In this document: piece by piece, positions 43,357 to 55,021 of the stretch
How the letters are laid out: each line of letters starts with the position of its first letter
Numbering within the stretch: position 1 is the first letter of the stretch
NCBI RefSeq assembly: GCF_011769985.2
Contig: NZ_CP039734.2
Span: forward strand, 496,001-560,000
Direction of reading: 5' to 3'
Origin: Sulfurospirillum diekertiae
Lineage (GTDB): Bacteria > Campylobacterota > Campylobacteria > Campylobacterales > Sulfurospirillaceae
Length of the DNA: 64,000 nucleotides
The notes under the pieces: model-generated
Databases searched by the model: none
Seen by the model: only the letters and a program-made list of their open reading frames with translations
Told to the model about the DNA's origin: nothing
Position numbers and translations under genes: made by a program

Positions 43357-46119
43357 ATGGACTATAAAGAGACCTTGCTTCTTCCTCAAACCGATTTCCC
43401 AATGCGTGGCAATCTTCCTCAAAATGAGCCTGCACGTTATGCCAAGTGGTTTTCCAAAGAGGAGAGCGCTTATGCAAAAATGATCAAAAATAGAGAAAAT
43501 GCCCCAACGACATTTATTCTTCACGATGGTCCTCCGTATGCCAATGGACACATTCACATTGGACATGCCCTTAATAAAATTCTCAAAGATGTGATCGTCA
43601 AAACCCACTATTTTTTTGGTGAAAAAGTACGTTATGTTCCCGGTTGGGATTGTCACGGTTTGCCCATTGAGCAACAAGTGGAGAAAAATCTTGGGAAAGA
43701 GAAAAAAGATGCCCTTCCCAAAAGCAAAATTCGTGAGTTGTGTCGTGAACATGCACGTAAATTTATTGATATTCAACGTGAAGAGTTTAAATCCCTAGGT
43801 GTTATTGGCGATTGGGATAATCCCTATATGACGATGAAATTTAAATTTGAAGCCGACATCTACCGCGCATTGTGTGGCGTTGCCGATAAAGGACTTTTGG
43901 TTGAACGCAGTAAACCGGTTTACTGGTCATGGGCGGCACGTAGTGCGTTAGCCGAAGCCGAAGTCGAGTATGAGGACAAAGAAGATTATTCTATTTTCGT
44001 TGCTTTTGCACTGAGTCCTGAAGCTAAGGCAAAACTAGCAATCAGCACGGATGCTTCAGTTATTATCTGGACAACAACGCCGTGGACACTGCCTGCGAAT
44101 GTGGGAATTGCGTTTAGTCCTGATGAAAACTATGTGCTTACGAGTGACGGTTATATCGTCGCTGAGCCTTTACATGTAAAACTGTTAGAGCAAGGTGTGG
44201 TGAAAGGTGAAATCGTTAAAACCTTTAAAGCGAGTGTGCTTGAAAATAGTTTTGCTCTTAATCCACTGAATGGACGTAAATCACAGTTTGTTTTAGGGGA
44301 GCATGTAACGATGGATGGCGGAAGTGGCTGTGTTCATACCGCACCGGGGCACGGCGATGATGACTACAAAGTAGGGCTTCGTTACGGTCTTGAAGTGATT
44401 ATGCCTGTGGATGAGAGAGGTTGTTACGATGAAACTGTCGTTCGTTTAGGATTGCTTCCTGATGCGCAGAGTTTTGTCGGTGAGCATATTTTTAAATGCA
44501 ACGAGCGTATTTTGGAGCTTTTGGGCGACAAACTTCTGAAATGTTCAAAATTTACCCACTCCTACCCATTTTGTTGGAGAACACATCAACCGGTCATTTA
44601 CCGTGCAACCAAACAGTGGTTTGTGGCGATGGATGAAGCGGTTGACGGACGTGAGAGCCTTCGTAAAATGGCCATGGACGAGCTTCAAAAGGTTCGTTTC
44701 TACCCCAAATCTGGCATTAACCGTTTGGGCTCAATGATCGAAAATAGACCGGATTGGTGCATTTCCCGACAAAGAGATTGGGGTGTGCCAATTGCATTTT
44801 TTAGAGATAAAACGACGGGTAAACCGATTTTTGATGCGAACGTTGTCACGCATATCGCTAATATTTTTGAAGAAAAAGGTGCGGATGCGTGGTGGGATTT
44901 AGAGATTGAAGACCTTTTGGTCGCCAATAGCGGTTATAAGCCTGAGAATCTTGAAAAAGTGATGGACATCTTGGATGTTTGGTTTGACAGTGGTAGCACG
45001 TGGAAAGCGGTACTTCAATCTCCAGATTACGATGCGGGGGATTATCCTGCGTCAATGTATTTGGAAGGCAGTGATCAACATCGTGGTTGGTTCCAAAGTT
45101 CACTCTTGGTCAGTACTGCCAACAACGGCATTGCGCCGTACGGTAAAATCTTAACCCATGGTTTTACGGTTGATGAAAAAGGCGAGAAGATGAGCAAATC
45201 GAAAGGCAACGTTGTTGCGCCTACCGATATTGCAAAAAGCCATGGTGTCGAAATTCTTCGTCTTTGGGTTGGAACCAGTGAATACACGACGGATCTTAAA
45301 ATCAGTGACAATATCTTAAAACAAATCAGCGAACAGTACCGAAAAATTCGTAATACGTTCCGATTTTTATTGGCAAATATTAATGATTTAGAGACTCTTT
45401 TGCCCTACTCGCAAATGAGCGTTTTGGATCAATGGATTTTAGTCCACGCCAAAGCGGTTTTTGATGAGGCGCAGGGGTACTTTAGAGAGTATGAATTCTC
45501 CAAAGGATTTGCGCTTTTGAACCATTTTATCGCTGTGGAACTCAGCGGAATTTATCTCGATATTTCCAAAGATAGGCTTTATTGTAACGCTAAAAACGAC
45601 ACGATTCGTCTCTCTGCGCAAAGTGCGATGGCGATGATTGCCGAGAAATTGATGGTCTTGATGGCTCCAACGTTGACCTATACGATTGATGAGATGATGG
45701 AGTATGCACCTGCTATCTTAAAACAAAAAGGCGAAAGTGTTTTTGACCTTGTGTACGAGTCACTGCCAAATATGACAACATCGTTTGAAGAAGCTTATAT
45801 GGTCGAAGCGCGTGAAAAATTCTTTGAGATCGTTGATGCGCTCAAAAAAGAGAAAATCATCAAATCAACCCTAGAGTTGGTGCTTCAAACCAGTTCTCCT
45901 AAAATTGCAGCCTTGGAAAAAGTGGATGCGGAAGATTGGTTTACCGTGAGTAAGGTGATTGAACATATGGAAACAGGTGAAATGGGCGTATTTGAAGTCG
46001 CAGGCGATCACTTTAAAATCTTTAAAGCTGCCAAATGCAAATGTCCGCGTTGTTGGAAATATCGCGCTAAAAGCGAAGAAGAGCTGTGCCACCGCTGTAA
46101 TGAGGCTTTAAATGTTTAA
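43357..46119 (+). CDS. ileS: Isoleucyl-tRNA synthetase
   Basis: 920 aa class I synthetase that charges tRNA-Ile. HIGH motif at residues 67-70 in [15 protein letters not shown] at 611-615 in [10 protein letters not shown], the CP1 editing domain ([15 protein letters not shown]), the tRNA-binding [19 protein letters not shown] blocks and a C-terminal four-Cys zinc finger ([10 protein letters not shown] and CHRC). ATG at 43357 with AAGGAGAAA upstream. Palindrome copy inside the gene at 44169-44180 (PLHVKLL). Its last 8 bases overlap a 47-codon membrane-protein gene. Confidence 0.97.
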   Translation: MDYKETLLLPQTDFPMRGNLPQNEPARYAKWFSKEESAYAKMIKNRENAPTTFILHDGPPYANGHIHIGHALNKILKDVIVKTHYFFGEKVRYVPGWDCHGLPIEQQVEKNLGKEKKDALPKSKIRELCREHARKFIDIQREEFKSLGVIGDWDNPYMTMKFKFEADIYRALCGVADKGLLVERSKPVYWSWAARSALAEAEVEYEDKEDYSIFVAFALSPEAKAKLAISTDASVIIWTTTPWTLPANVGIAFSPDENYVLTSDGYIVAEPLHVKLLEQGVVKGEIVKTFKASVLENSFALNPLNGRKSQFVLGEHVTMDGGSGCVHTAPGHGDDDYKVGLRYGLEVIMPVDERGCYDETVVRLGLLPDAQSFVGEHIFKCNERILELLGDKLLKCSKFTHSYPFCWRTHQPVIYRATKQWFVAMDEAVDGRESLRKMAMDELQKVRFYPKSGINRLGSMIENRPDWCISRQRDWGVPIAFFRDKTTGKPIFDANVVTHIANIFEEKGADAWWDLEIEDLLVANSGYKPENLEKVMDILDVWFDSGSTWKAVLQSPDYDAGDYPASMYLEGSDQHRGWFQSSLLVSTANNGIAPYGKILTHGFTVDEKGEKMSKSKGNVVAPTDIAKSHGVEILRLWVGTSEYTTDLKISDNILKQISEQYRKIRNTFRFLLANINDLETLLPYSQMSVLDQWILVHAKAVFDEAQGYFREYEFSKGFALLNHFIAVELSGIYLDISKDRLYCNAKNDTIRLSAQSAMAMIAEKLMVLMAPTLTYTIDEMMEYAPAILKQKGESVFDLVYESLPNMTTSFEEAYMVEAREKFFEIVDALKKEKIIKSTLELVLQTSSPKIAALEKVDAEDWFTVSKVIEHMETGEMGVFEVAGDHFKIFKAAKCKCPRCWKYRAKSEEELCHRCNEALNV

Positions 46120-46255
46120 TTTCAGTGCTCCTGTGCCGTTAAGTTTTGTTTTTATAACCATTGGCGCGATTTTCGCAGTCATTGGTGTGTGTATTTATCT
46201 GATCAATGTCAAAACAAAAAAATTGAAATCTGCTGATAAAGGCAGTAAACTTTAA
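46112..46255 (+). CDS. 47-residue single-helix membrane protein
   Basis: Short frame starting at ATG 46112, which overlaps the ileS stop by 8 bp; GAGG lies six bases upstream. The product begins [12 protein letters not shown], has one membrane helix (about residues 9-33) and ends in a Lys-rich tail ([14 protein letters not shown]). The overlap, ribosome binding site and clear helix-plus-basic-tail design support a real gene coupled to ileS and gatA. No family recognised. Confidence 0.7.
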   Translation: MFNFSAPVPLSFVFITIGAIFAVIGVCIYLINVKTKKLKSADKGSKL

Positions 46256-46333
46256 CAAACCACAAAGTGAAATGAGTTCTGTTTTGCGTGTCTTTGTGCA
46301 AAGTATTTTATAAATAACGATAAAGGAGAGGCG

Positions 46334-49154
<2,821 letters not shown>

Positions 49155-49159
49155 GCATT

Positions 49160-49183
49160 ATATTTTTTACATGTAAAAAATAT
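49160..49183. repeat. Iterated palindrome, extended to 24 bp
   Basis: TTTACATGTAAA at 49166-49177 flanked symmetrically (ATATTT...AAATAT) to make a perfect 24-bp palindrome just after guaB. It touches the structured repeat element that follows. Confidence 0.9.
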
Positions 49184-49257
49184 TCTGTCTCGAAAGAGAC
49201 AAGCTTCAGTGCCACAGCGGCGAGCGTAGGTTTTTGGGCTTTGCCTAAAAACCGTGG
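49184..49257 (+). repeat. Two-copy structured intergenic element, copy A (upstream of metX)
   Basis: Hairpin 1 GTCTCGAAAGAGAC (49187-49200) is a five-pair stem with a GAAA tetraloop. The linker AAGCTTCAGTGC is conserved in copy B. Hairpin 2 (49229-49253) pairs an 11-base arm starting GGTTTTT with an arm ending AAAAACC, one G-T pair; CCAC (49212-49215) can close it with GTGG (49254-49257). It ends 22 bp before the metX GTG. Confidence 0.7.
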
Positions 49258-49278
49258 TAAAAAGTAATAAGGAAATGT

Positions 49279-50388
49279 GTGAAAATTCAAACAGCTATTG
49301 CCCATTTTGATGAACCGCTCTATTTAGAGAGTGGTCGTATCTTAGAAATCTATGATCTTAAGTATGAGACGTATGGTGACATGAACGAGACCAAAAGCAA
49401 TGTCATTGTTGTCTTTCATGCCCTCACTGGAAGTTATCATGCGGCAGGTCGCTATGAAGGTGAAACAAAGGCTGGTTGGTGGGATCCTCTCATAGGCGAT
49501 GGAAAAATCATTGATACAACCAAGTTTTGTGTCATTTGCGTCAATATCCTAGGAAGTTGTTTTGGCTCAACGGGACCTATGAGCATCAATGCTAAAACCA
49601 AAGAACCACTACGCCTTAAATTTCCCGTTTTAACGATCAGTGATATGGTTAGAGCACAAATGAATCTTTTTACCAGATTGGGGATCAAAGAGGCGTATGC
49701 GATTATTGGGGGCTCTCTTGGGGGCATGCAAGGGCTGTGTATGTCCATTGAGTATCCTGATTTTGCTAAACGGGTTATACTGCTTGCAACCACATACGCG
49801 ACAGGTCCTTGGGCGATTGCATGGAATAAGATCGCGATAGAGGGTATCGTGAATGACCCACGTTTTAAAAATGGCAATTACGACGCCTCTGATTTTGAAG
49901 AAGAAGGGCTGCTCAGTTTTGCGATTGGTCGAATGGCGGGGCATATTAGCTTTTTAAGTCCTTATTCGATGAATAAAAAATTTGGACGCAATTACGTTGA
50001 GACTGACGGTCTGTACGAGCTTTTTGGACGTTTTCAGGTGGAGCGTTACATGGAGTATAATGGTTACAGTTTTGCCAAGCGATTTGATCCATTAAGCTAT
50101 CTCTACATCATTAAAGCGATGAATATATTTGATGCAACACGTAATTATGACTCGTTAGAAGACTCGCTTAAGTTTATCAAAGCAAAACTCACCCTTATTT
50201 CATTTCAAGGCGATTGTCTGTTTATGCCTGAAGAGATGGCTTTGATTAAGACAACGATGGAAAATATGGGCAGAGCTGATCGTGTGGATTATGTCTGCAT
50301 TGACAGTCAGTATGGGCACGACGCCTTTTTAGTTGAGTATGACAAGTTTGATTTTTACATTAAAAAAGCACTGGAAGCGAAGGTATAA
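49279..50388 (+). CDS. metX: Homoserine O-acetyltransferase
   Basis: 369 aa alpha/beta hydrolase that acetylates homoserine for methionine synthesis. The N-terminal YETYGDMNE and FHALTGSYHAAGRY lead to GWWDPLIGDGK, CVNILGSCFGSTGP, and the nucleophile elbow IIGGSLGGMQ. The catalytic Asp and His are near SFQGDCLF and YGHDAFLVE. GTG start after AAGGAAAT. It heads a likely operon with xseB, a CN-hydrolase, a ThiF-like gene and dapC. Confidence 0.95.
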   Translation: MKIQTAIAHFDEPLYLESGRILEIYDLKYETYGDMNETKSNVIVVFHALTGSYHAAGRYEGETKAGWWDPLIGDGKIIDTTKFCVICVNILGSCFGSTGPMSINAKTKEPLRLKFPVLTISDMVRAQMNLFTRLGIKEAYAIIGGSLGGMQGLCMSIEYPDFAKRVILLATTYATGPWAIAWNKIAIEGIVNDPRFKNGNYDASDFEEEGLLSFAIGRMAGHISFLSPYSMNKKFGRNYVETDGLYELFGRFQVERYMEYNGYSFAKRFDPLSYLYIIKAMNIFDATRNYDSLEDSLKFIKAKLTLISFQGDCLFMPEEMALIKTTMENMGRADRVDYVCIDSQYGHDAFLVEYDKFDFYIKKALEAKV

Positions 50389-50389
50389 G

Positions 50390-50593
50390 ATGAAAGAAGA
50401 GAAACAAAGTTTTGAAACAAAGCTTGAGAACGCCAAAGTGATTTTAGAGACACTTTCAAATCCTGAGCTCTCCTTGGAAGAGGGAATGAAAAAATACCAA
50501 GAAGGTATTGCCATTTTAAAAGAAGCAACCAAAATGCTTGAAGAGGCAAAACTGACCTATACAAAATTGCAAGAGAAGGAAGCATTGGCATGA
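50390..50593 (+). CDS. xseB: Exodeoxyribonuclease VII small subunit
   Basis: 67 aa from ATG 50390, one base after the metX stop. An all-helical coiled-coil protein with the family pattern SFETKLENAKVILETLSNPELSL-EEGMKKYQEGI. It binds the XseA large subunit, which degrades single-stranded DNA. xseA is not in the window. Confidence 0.9.
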   Translation: MKEEKQSFETKLENAKVILETLSNPELSLEEGMKKYQEGIAILKEATKMLEEAKLTYTKLQEKEALA

Positions 50594-51381
50594 AAATAGC
50601 GGCATTGCAACTCAGTACACTCCCAATGAGCGAAGCAAAACTCGATTATTACTTTCGCATTTGCAAACAAAAAGAGGTTGAGGTGGTGCTGTTAAGTGAA
50701 TACGCACTCAACAGTTTTTTCAAAGAGTTAGAAAGTATGCCACTTTCCATGATTAAAGAGCAATCCAATCATAAAATTGAAGTTTTGAAAAAATTGTGTG
50801 CGGATTATGATTTGCATGTCATTGCTCCGATTGTCAATATTAAAGGGGAGTTTTGCTACAAATGCAATGCTCATTTTTCGGCTAAATCGGTGCATTTTTT
50901 TGATCAACAATTTTTAATTAATTATAAACACTGGAATGAAGAGAAATTCTTTGCCAATACCGTTTCAAAATATGTATTGCCTATCTTTTTACACAATGGT
51001 ATTCGCTTTGGTATCGTCAGTGGGTATGAACTTCATTTTGACACTGTTTGGATGGAAGTCATGAAGAAAAATGTGGATGTAGTCCTTACACCGACTTCAT
51101 CCACATTTGATTCAGCACACCGTTGGGAAGAGCTTCTTAAAATGAGAGCCATGTTAAACAATGTTTATATTTTAAGAGCTAACCGTGTGGGAAGTTACAA
51201 AGAAGAAGAGACGTGGCAATTTTACGGCAAAAGCAGTCTGATTTCTCCTTTTGGCGAAGTCGAGCTCACCTTAGGCGATAAAGAAGAGATGCTGGTCGCG
51301 ACCATCGAAAAAGAAAGCCTTGCGGAAGCGCGAAAGCTTTGGGGATGGAAAAAACAGGTAAGTAAGCGAGAAAGCGTATGA
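50590..51381 (+). CDS. Carbon-nitrogen hydrolase (nitrilase superfamily)
   Basis: 263 aa. Layout of a nitrilase-like fold with catalytic Glu in LLSEYAL near residue 36 and Lys in NYKHWNEEKF near 117, but the usual Cys elbow reads GIVSGYELHF, so the expected cysteine nucleophile is replaced. VVLTPTSSTFDSAHRWEELLKMRAMLNNVYILRANRVG matches the family C-terminal region. It may therefore be a non-catalytic or altered member. ATG overlaps the xseB stop (ATGA); overlaps thiF-like gene by 4 bp. Confidence 0.85.
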   Translation: MKIAALQLSTLPMSEAKLDYYFRICKQKEVEVVLLSEYALNSFFKELESMPLSMIKEQSNHKIEVLKKLCADYDLHVIAPIVNIKGEFCYKCNAHFSAKSVHFFDQQFLINYKHWNEEKFFANTVSKYVLPIFLHNGIRFGIVSGYELHFDTVWMEVMKKNVDVVLTPTSSTFDSAHRWEELLKMRAMLNNVYILRANRVGSYKEEETWQFYGKSSLISPFGEVELTLGDKEEMLVATIEKESLAEARKLWGWKKQVSKRESV

Positions 51382-52043
51382 TGCACTATTTCCACAGACA
51401 AGTACAGCTCTGGGGAGAAGAGACACAACAAAGTTTACAAAGTAAAAAAATTGTCATCATTGGTTGTGGAGGGCTAGGAAGCTCTTTAGCGTACGCGCTA
51501 GGAAGTTCGGGTATTGGTGAAATTCACCTCGTGGATTTTGATGAAGTGAGTGTGCATAATATTCATCGTCAAATTGCTTTTAAAGTAGGGGATGAGGGAA
51601 AACTCAAAGCCGATGTGGTCAAAGAGAGCATTGAAGCGCGTTGCCCTTTTGTCAAAGTTTATGCGCATATCGGACGTTTGGAAGTCTTTACATGTAAAGA
51701 GATTGAAGTCGATCTTATCATCGATGCAACCGATAATTTACCAACACGTAGCTTAATTGATGCCTATGCCAAAGAGGTAAAAACACCGTGGGTTTATGGT
51801 TCTGTTGAAGCGTTTAATGGGCAAGTTTGCTTTTTTGAGCAGAGTAGTTTTTCTGCCTTTAAGATTAGTGACAAAAAACCTTCCGGTATTGCTGCTCCTA
51901 TTGTGATGCACATAGCCTCGTTGCAAGCCAATTTAGCATTGCGCTATCTAGCGGGGCTCAGCGTTAAAAAAGATTTGCTTTATTATCTGTTTATCAATGA
52001 AGAGGGTGAACTCATCACCCAAAAATTTGGAATGCTACACTAA
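51378..52043 (+). CDS. ThiF/MoeB/HesA-family adenylyltransferase
   Basis: 221 aa E1-like enzyme. Nucleotide-binding GCGGLGSSLAYALGSSGIGEI, then LVDFDEVSVHNIHRQIAF with the conserved Asp and Arg, and DATDNLPTRSLID. The zinc Cys pairs of MoeB/ThiF are absent at the C terminus. It could activate a ubiquitin-like sulfur carrier such as ThiS or MoaD; the partner is not next to it. Two adjacent ATGs (51378, 51381) are possible starts. An internal palindrome copy (51687-51698) is read as VFTCKEI. Confidence 0.9.
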   Translation: MMHYFHRQVQLWGEETQQSLQSKKIVIIGCGGLGSSLAYALGSSGIGEIHLVDFDEVSVHNIHRQIAFKVGDEGKLKADVVKESIEARCPFVKVYAHIGRLEVFTCKEIEVDLIIDATDNLPTRSLIDAYAKEVKTPWVYGSVEAFNGQVCFFEQSSFSAFKISDKKPSGIAAPIVMHIASLQANLALRYLAGLSVKKDLLYYLFINEEGELITQKFGMLH

Positions 52044-52049
52044 AAATTG

Positions 52050-52063
52050 TTTTACATGTAAAA
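52050..52063. repeat. Iterated palindrome copy feeding a ribosome binding site
   Basis: TTTTACATGTAAAA lies between the ThiF-like gene and dapC; its 3' arm runs straight into AAAAGGA, the dapC ribosome binding site. Confidence 0.9.
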
Positions 52064-52072
52064 GGAAAACCA

Positions 52073-53200
52073 TTGCATTTTGAACCTTATCCCTTTGAAA
52101 AATTAACGGAATTATTAAAAGATATTACGCCCAACAGTGCGTATCCAGCGGTTACATTAACCATTGGTGAGCCACAGTTTGAGACACCTGATTTTATTCA
52201 AAAAGCACTCAAAGAAAATGTGCATTTGCTCAAAAAATATCCTAAATCTTCGGGTGAAGCATCTGTTAATGAAGCGCAACGCAGTTTTGTGAAAAAGCGT
52301 TTTGGTGTTGAGCTTAAAGCCAGTGAGTTAATCTCTGTTTTTGGAACAAAAGAGGTGCTTTTTAATTTTCCTCAGTACCTCCTTCATGACAAGCCAAACC
52401 CTGTGATGGCGTATCCAAACCCGTTTTATCAAATCTACGAAGGTGCCGCCATTGCGAGTCGTGCTCGTGTGGTACATCTTAATTTGACTCAAGAGAACGG
52501 GTTTAAACCGGATATTCATTTAGCCGCCCTCAAAGAAGCAGATTTGATTATTCTTAATTCTCCCAACAACCCCACCACTTCGGTTTTAAGCCTTGAAGAA
52601 CTGGGTGAATGGGTGAAGTTTGCCCTCAAATACGATATTGTACTTCTTAATGATGAGTGTTACAGTGAACTTTACGTGGGCGAGAAGCCAGCCTCTTTGT
52701 TGGAAGCCTCTTTACATGTAGGAAATAATACATTTAGAAATATTTTGGTACTCAATTCTCTTTCCAAACGAAGTTCAGCGCCAGGGTTACGCTCAGGATT
52801 TATTGCAGGCGATGAGAAAATCCTCAGTGGTTACGCAAAGTATCGTACCTACGTGGGAGCAGCGATTCCCTTGCCACTCCAGAAAGCATCAGCTGCGGCG
52901 TGGAATGATATGGAACATGTGGAACTCACACGTGCACAATACGCGAAAAACCTTCGCTTAGCACACGATATCTTAGGTGTACCCGCAATCAATGCAACCT
53001 TTTACGTTTGGCTAGAAGTGAAGAATGATTTGGAATTTACATGTAAACTGTATGAGCAAAAAAATATCAAAGTTCTACCAGGTCGTTTCTTAGGACGTGG
53101 CGGTATGGGTGATGGATATGTCCGCATTGCGCTTGTTGAAAATAGCGAAAAAACGGAACAGATATTAAAAGAGATCAAAGAGGTTATCGCCTCTTTCTAA
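52073..53200 (+). CDS. dapC: Aminotransferase class I/II, probable succinyldiaminopimelate aminotransferase
   Basis: 375 aa PLP enzyme. NSPNNPTTSVLSLEEL, DECYSELY and the PLP-Lys block LNSLSKRSSAPGLRSGF are fold type I signatures. The Campylobacterota homologues act in lysine/diaminopimelate synthesis, which fits dapE 4 kb away; other aminotransferase activities cannot be excluded. TTG start 7 bp after AAAGGAA. Contains one exact palindrome copy (53036-53047, EFTCKLY) and one partial (SLHVGNN). Confidence 0.87.
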   Translation: MHFEPYPFEKLTELLKDITPNSAYPAVTLTIGEPQFETPDFIQKALKENVHLLKKYPKSSGEASVNEAQRSFVKKRFGVELKASELISVFGTKEVLFNFPQYLLHDKPNPVMAYPNPFYQIYEGAAIASRARVVHLNLTQENGFKPDIHLAALKEADLIILNSPNNPTTSVLSLEELGEWVKFALKYDIVLLNDECYSELYVGEKPASLLEASLHVGNNTFRNILVLNSLSKRSSAPGLRSGFIAGDEKILSGYAKYRTYVGAAIPLPLQKASAAAWNDMEHVELTRAQYAKNLRLAHDILGVPAINATFYVWLEVKNDLEFTCKLYEQKNIKVLPGRFLGRGGMGDGYVRIALVENSEKTEQILKEIKEVIASF

Positions 53201-53221
53201 AAAAGGTGAAGCCTTTCAAGC

Positions 53222-53233
53222 TTTACATGTAAA
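53222..53233. repeat. Iterated palindrome copy after dapC
   Basis: TTTACATGTAAA, extended to GCTTTACATGTAAAGC (53220-53235), 20 bp after dapC and just upstream of structured element copy B. Confidence 0.9.
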
Positions 53234-53240
53234 GCATAAA

Positions 53241-53322
53241 AGCGCTATATTTCTGCCTCGAAAGAGGCAAGCTTTAGTGCATAGCGCAGCGTAGCTTTTC
53301 AAGCTTAGCTTGTAAAGCGTGT
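53241..53322 (+). repeat. Two-copy structured intergenic element, copy B (upstream of murC)
   Basis: Hairpin 1 GCCTCGAAAGAGGC (53255-53268) keeps the GAAA tetraloop of copy A, with a T-A to C-G change on both arms. The linker AAGCTTTAGTGC matches copy A at 11 of 12 positions. GCGCTAT (53242-53248) and ATAGCGC (53281-53287) can form an outer stem. Hairpin 2 (53294-53318) pairs GCTTTTCAAGC with GCTTGTAAAGC (one mismatch), a different sequence from copy A but the same shape. It ends 30 bp before murC. Confidence 0.7.
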
Positions 53323-53351
53323 AAAAATAGATTATGTATGAAGGATAATGG

Positions 53352-54662
53352 TTGAAAAAGGTTCATTTTGTAGGAATCGGCGGAATAGGGCTTTCCGCAT
53401 TAGCAAAATATTTAAAACAAGAGGGTTATGAAATCACAGGCTCAGATGTTAAAGCCAGTAAAATTACAGCAGGCTTAGAAGCGATGGGTATTCCTGTGCA
53501 TATTCCTCATGATCCAGCGTGTATTACCGATCAAGATTTAGTGGTGTTTTCAGCGGTTATTAAACCTGATAACATTGAGTTAGTCAGAGCACGTGAGAAA
53601 AACATGACGATCATGCCACGTCGTGAAGCTCTTTTGTTTATCTTGAAAAATAGACGTGTTTTTTCAGTCTGTGGAGCACATGGTAAAAGTACAACGAGTG
53701 CGATGCTCGCTTCCATGGTAGAGGGCTCTTTGGTTATTGGTGCGGAGAGTAAGCAATATGGCTCTAATATGTACTACAAAGAGGGCAATAATGTCATTTT
53801 TGAAGCCGATGAGAGTGATGCGAGTTTCTTAAACTCCAATCCCTACATTGCTATTGTCACCAATGCTGAGCCTGAACATATGGAATATTATAACTACGAT
53901 TATGACCGATTCTACGGAGCTTACAGACACTTTTTAGAGAGTGCTAAGATTCGTGTCATTAATGCAGAAGATCCTTTCTTGAGCACGTTAACGGAATTGG
54001 AAGCGGATCGTCTTTATCCGAGTCGAGACATTCGTGAGATTGAGACCGTGATGCGCAATGGTGAGCCTTTTACCTCGTTTGTTCTTAAAGATTTAGGACG
54101 TTTTGAAGTGTGGGGTATTGGCGCGCACATGGCACTGGATGCCTCTTTAGCTATTTTAGCAAGTTTACATGAAATGGACGTGGATACGGCACGTGAGAAA
54201 CTCAAAAACTACCAAGGGATTAAAAAGCGTTTTGATCTTTTAACGAAGGGTGAAACTTTTGCATTGATTGATGATTACGGTCATCATCCCACTGAGATCA
54301 AAGCAACACTGCAATCAGCTAAAAAATATGCTGAACTCATGGGGCTTACGAAGATTACTGCCATTTGGCAACCGCACAAATACTCACGTACGATTGATAA
54401 TTTAGAGAGTTTTGTTAACTGCTTTGAAGGCGTGGATCAGCTTATTATTTTACCGGTTTGGAAAGCAGGTGAAAAAGAGGTTTTCATTGATTTTGAAAAA
54501 GAGTTCGCACGTTATTCGCCTCTTTTCCCACCGCGTATTTACCGAAATGAGAATAGTATTGAAGTATTCCCTTGTGAAGCGAATCAGCAGATGTTTAATG
54601 AAGGTTTGGTGATTAGTTTTGGTGCGGGGGATATAACCTATCAACTCAGAGGAGTTATGTGA
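53352..54662 (+). CDS. murC: UDP-N-acetylmuramate--L-alanine ligase
   Basis: 436 aa Mur ligase adding L-Ala to UDP-MurNAc, first peptide step of peptidoglycan synthesis. N-terminal VHFVGIGGIGLSALA, ATP loop SVCGAHGKSTTSAM, EADESDASFL, TNAEPEHMEYY and the C-terminal IDDYGHHPTEIKATL. TTG start with AAGGA upstream; ATG at 53348 is out of frame. Slightly shorter than E. coli MurC. Overlaps the next gene by one base. Confidence 0.96.
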   Translation: MKKVHFVGIGGIGLSALAKYLKQEGYEITGSDVKASKITAGLEAMGIPVHIPHDPACITDQDLVVFSAVIKPDNIELVRAREKNMTIMPRREALLFILKNRRVFSVCGAHGKSTTSAMLASMVEGSLVIGAESKQYGSNMYYKEGNNVIFEADESDASFLNSNPYIAIVTNAEPEHMEYYNYDYDRFYGAYRHFLESAKIRVINAEDPFLSTLTELEADRLYPSRDIREIETVMRNGEPFTSFVLKDLGRFEVWGIGAHMALDASLAILASLHEMDVDTAREKLKNYQGIKKRFDLLTKGETFALIDDYGHHPTEIKATLQSAKKYAELMGLTKITAIWQPHKYSRTIDNLESFVNCFEGVDQLIILPVWKAGEKEVFIDFEKEFARYSPLFPPRIYRNENSIEVFPCEANQQMFNEGLVISFGAGDITYQLRGVM

Positions 54663-55021
54663 TGCAACTTTTACTTTTTTTAGCACTCGTGTTTCTTATT
54701 GCTTCTGTTATCGCTGCCAAAAAGAGCACTTTTTCTAAAAAAGCAAAAGGAGGACTGTTTATGGTCCTTGCCTTTCTCCTCGCTCTTGCTTGGTGGTATG
54801 AAGCACAAAGTCGACAGAGCAGTGAAGAAAACCGTTTGATGATTAGTGCATTTAAACAAGGTAAATCGCTCTATTGTGATGGTCGAGAAATTTCTTTGGA
54901 CACCTTTGTTTTTGTGAATGGAACGCTTAGTTTTATTGCAAACAATAATAACCAAAATGACAGAGGTGTTGTCATCGATTTAGAAACATGTAAGCTTGAA
55001 AAAGCGAAAGTAAATCCCTAA
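54662..55021 (+). CDS. Small two-helix membrane protein, 119 aa
   Basis: ATG 54662 shares a base with the murC stop (TGATG); AGGAG is seven bases upstream. Two hydrophobic segments (about 2-18 and 30-46) are followed by a small periplasmic domain with two Cys residues (YCDGREIS and ETCKLEK) that may pair. It sits tightly between murC and mutS2 (one-base overlaps). No family recognised. Confidence 0.8.
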   Translation: MQLLLFLALVFLIASVIAAKKSTFSKKAKGGLFMVLAFLLALAWWYEAQSRQSSEENRLMISAFKQGKSLYCDGREISLDTFVFVNGTLSFIANNNNQNDRGVVIDLETCKLEKAKVNP

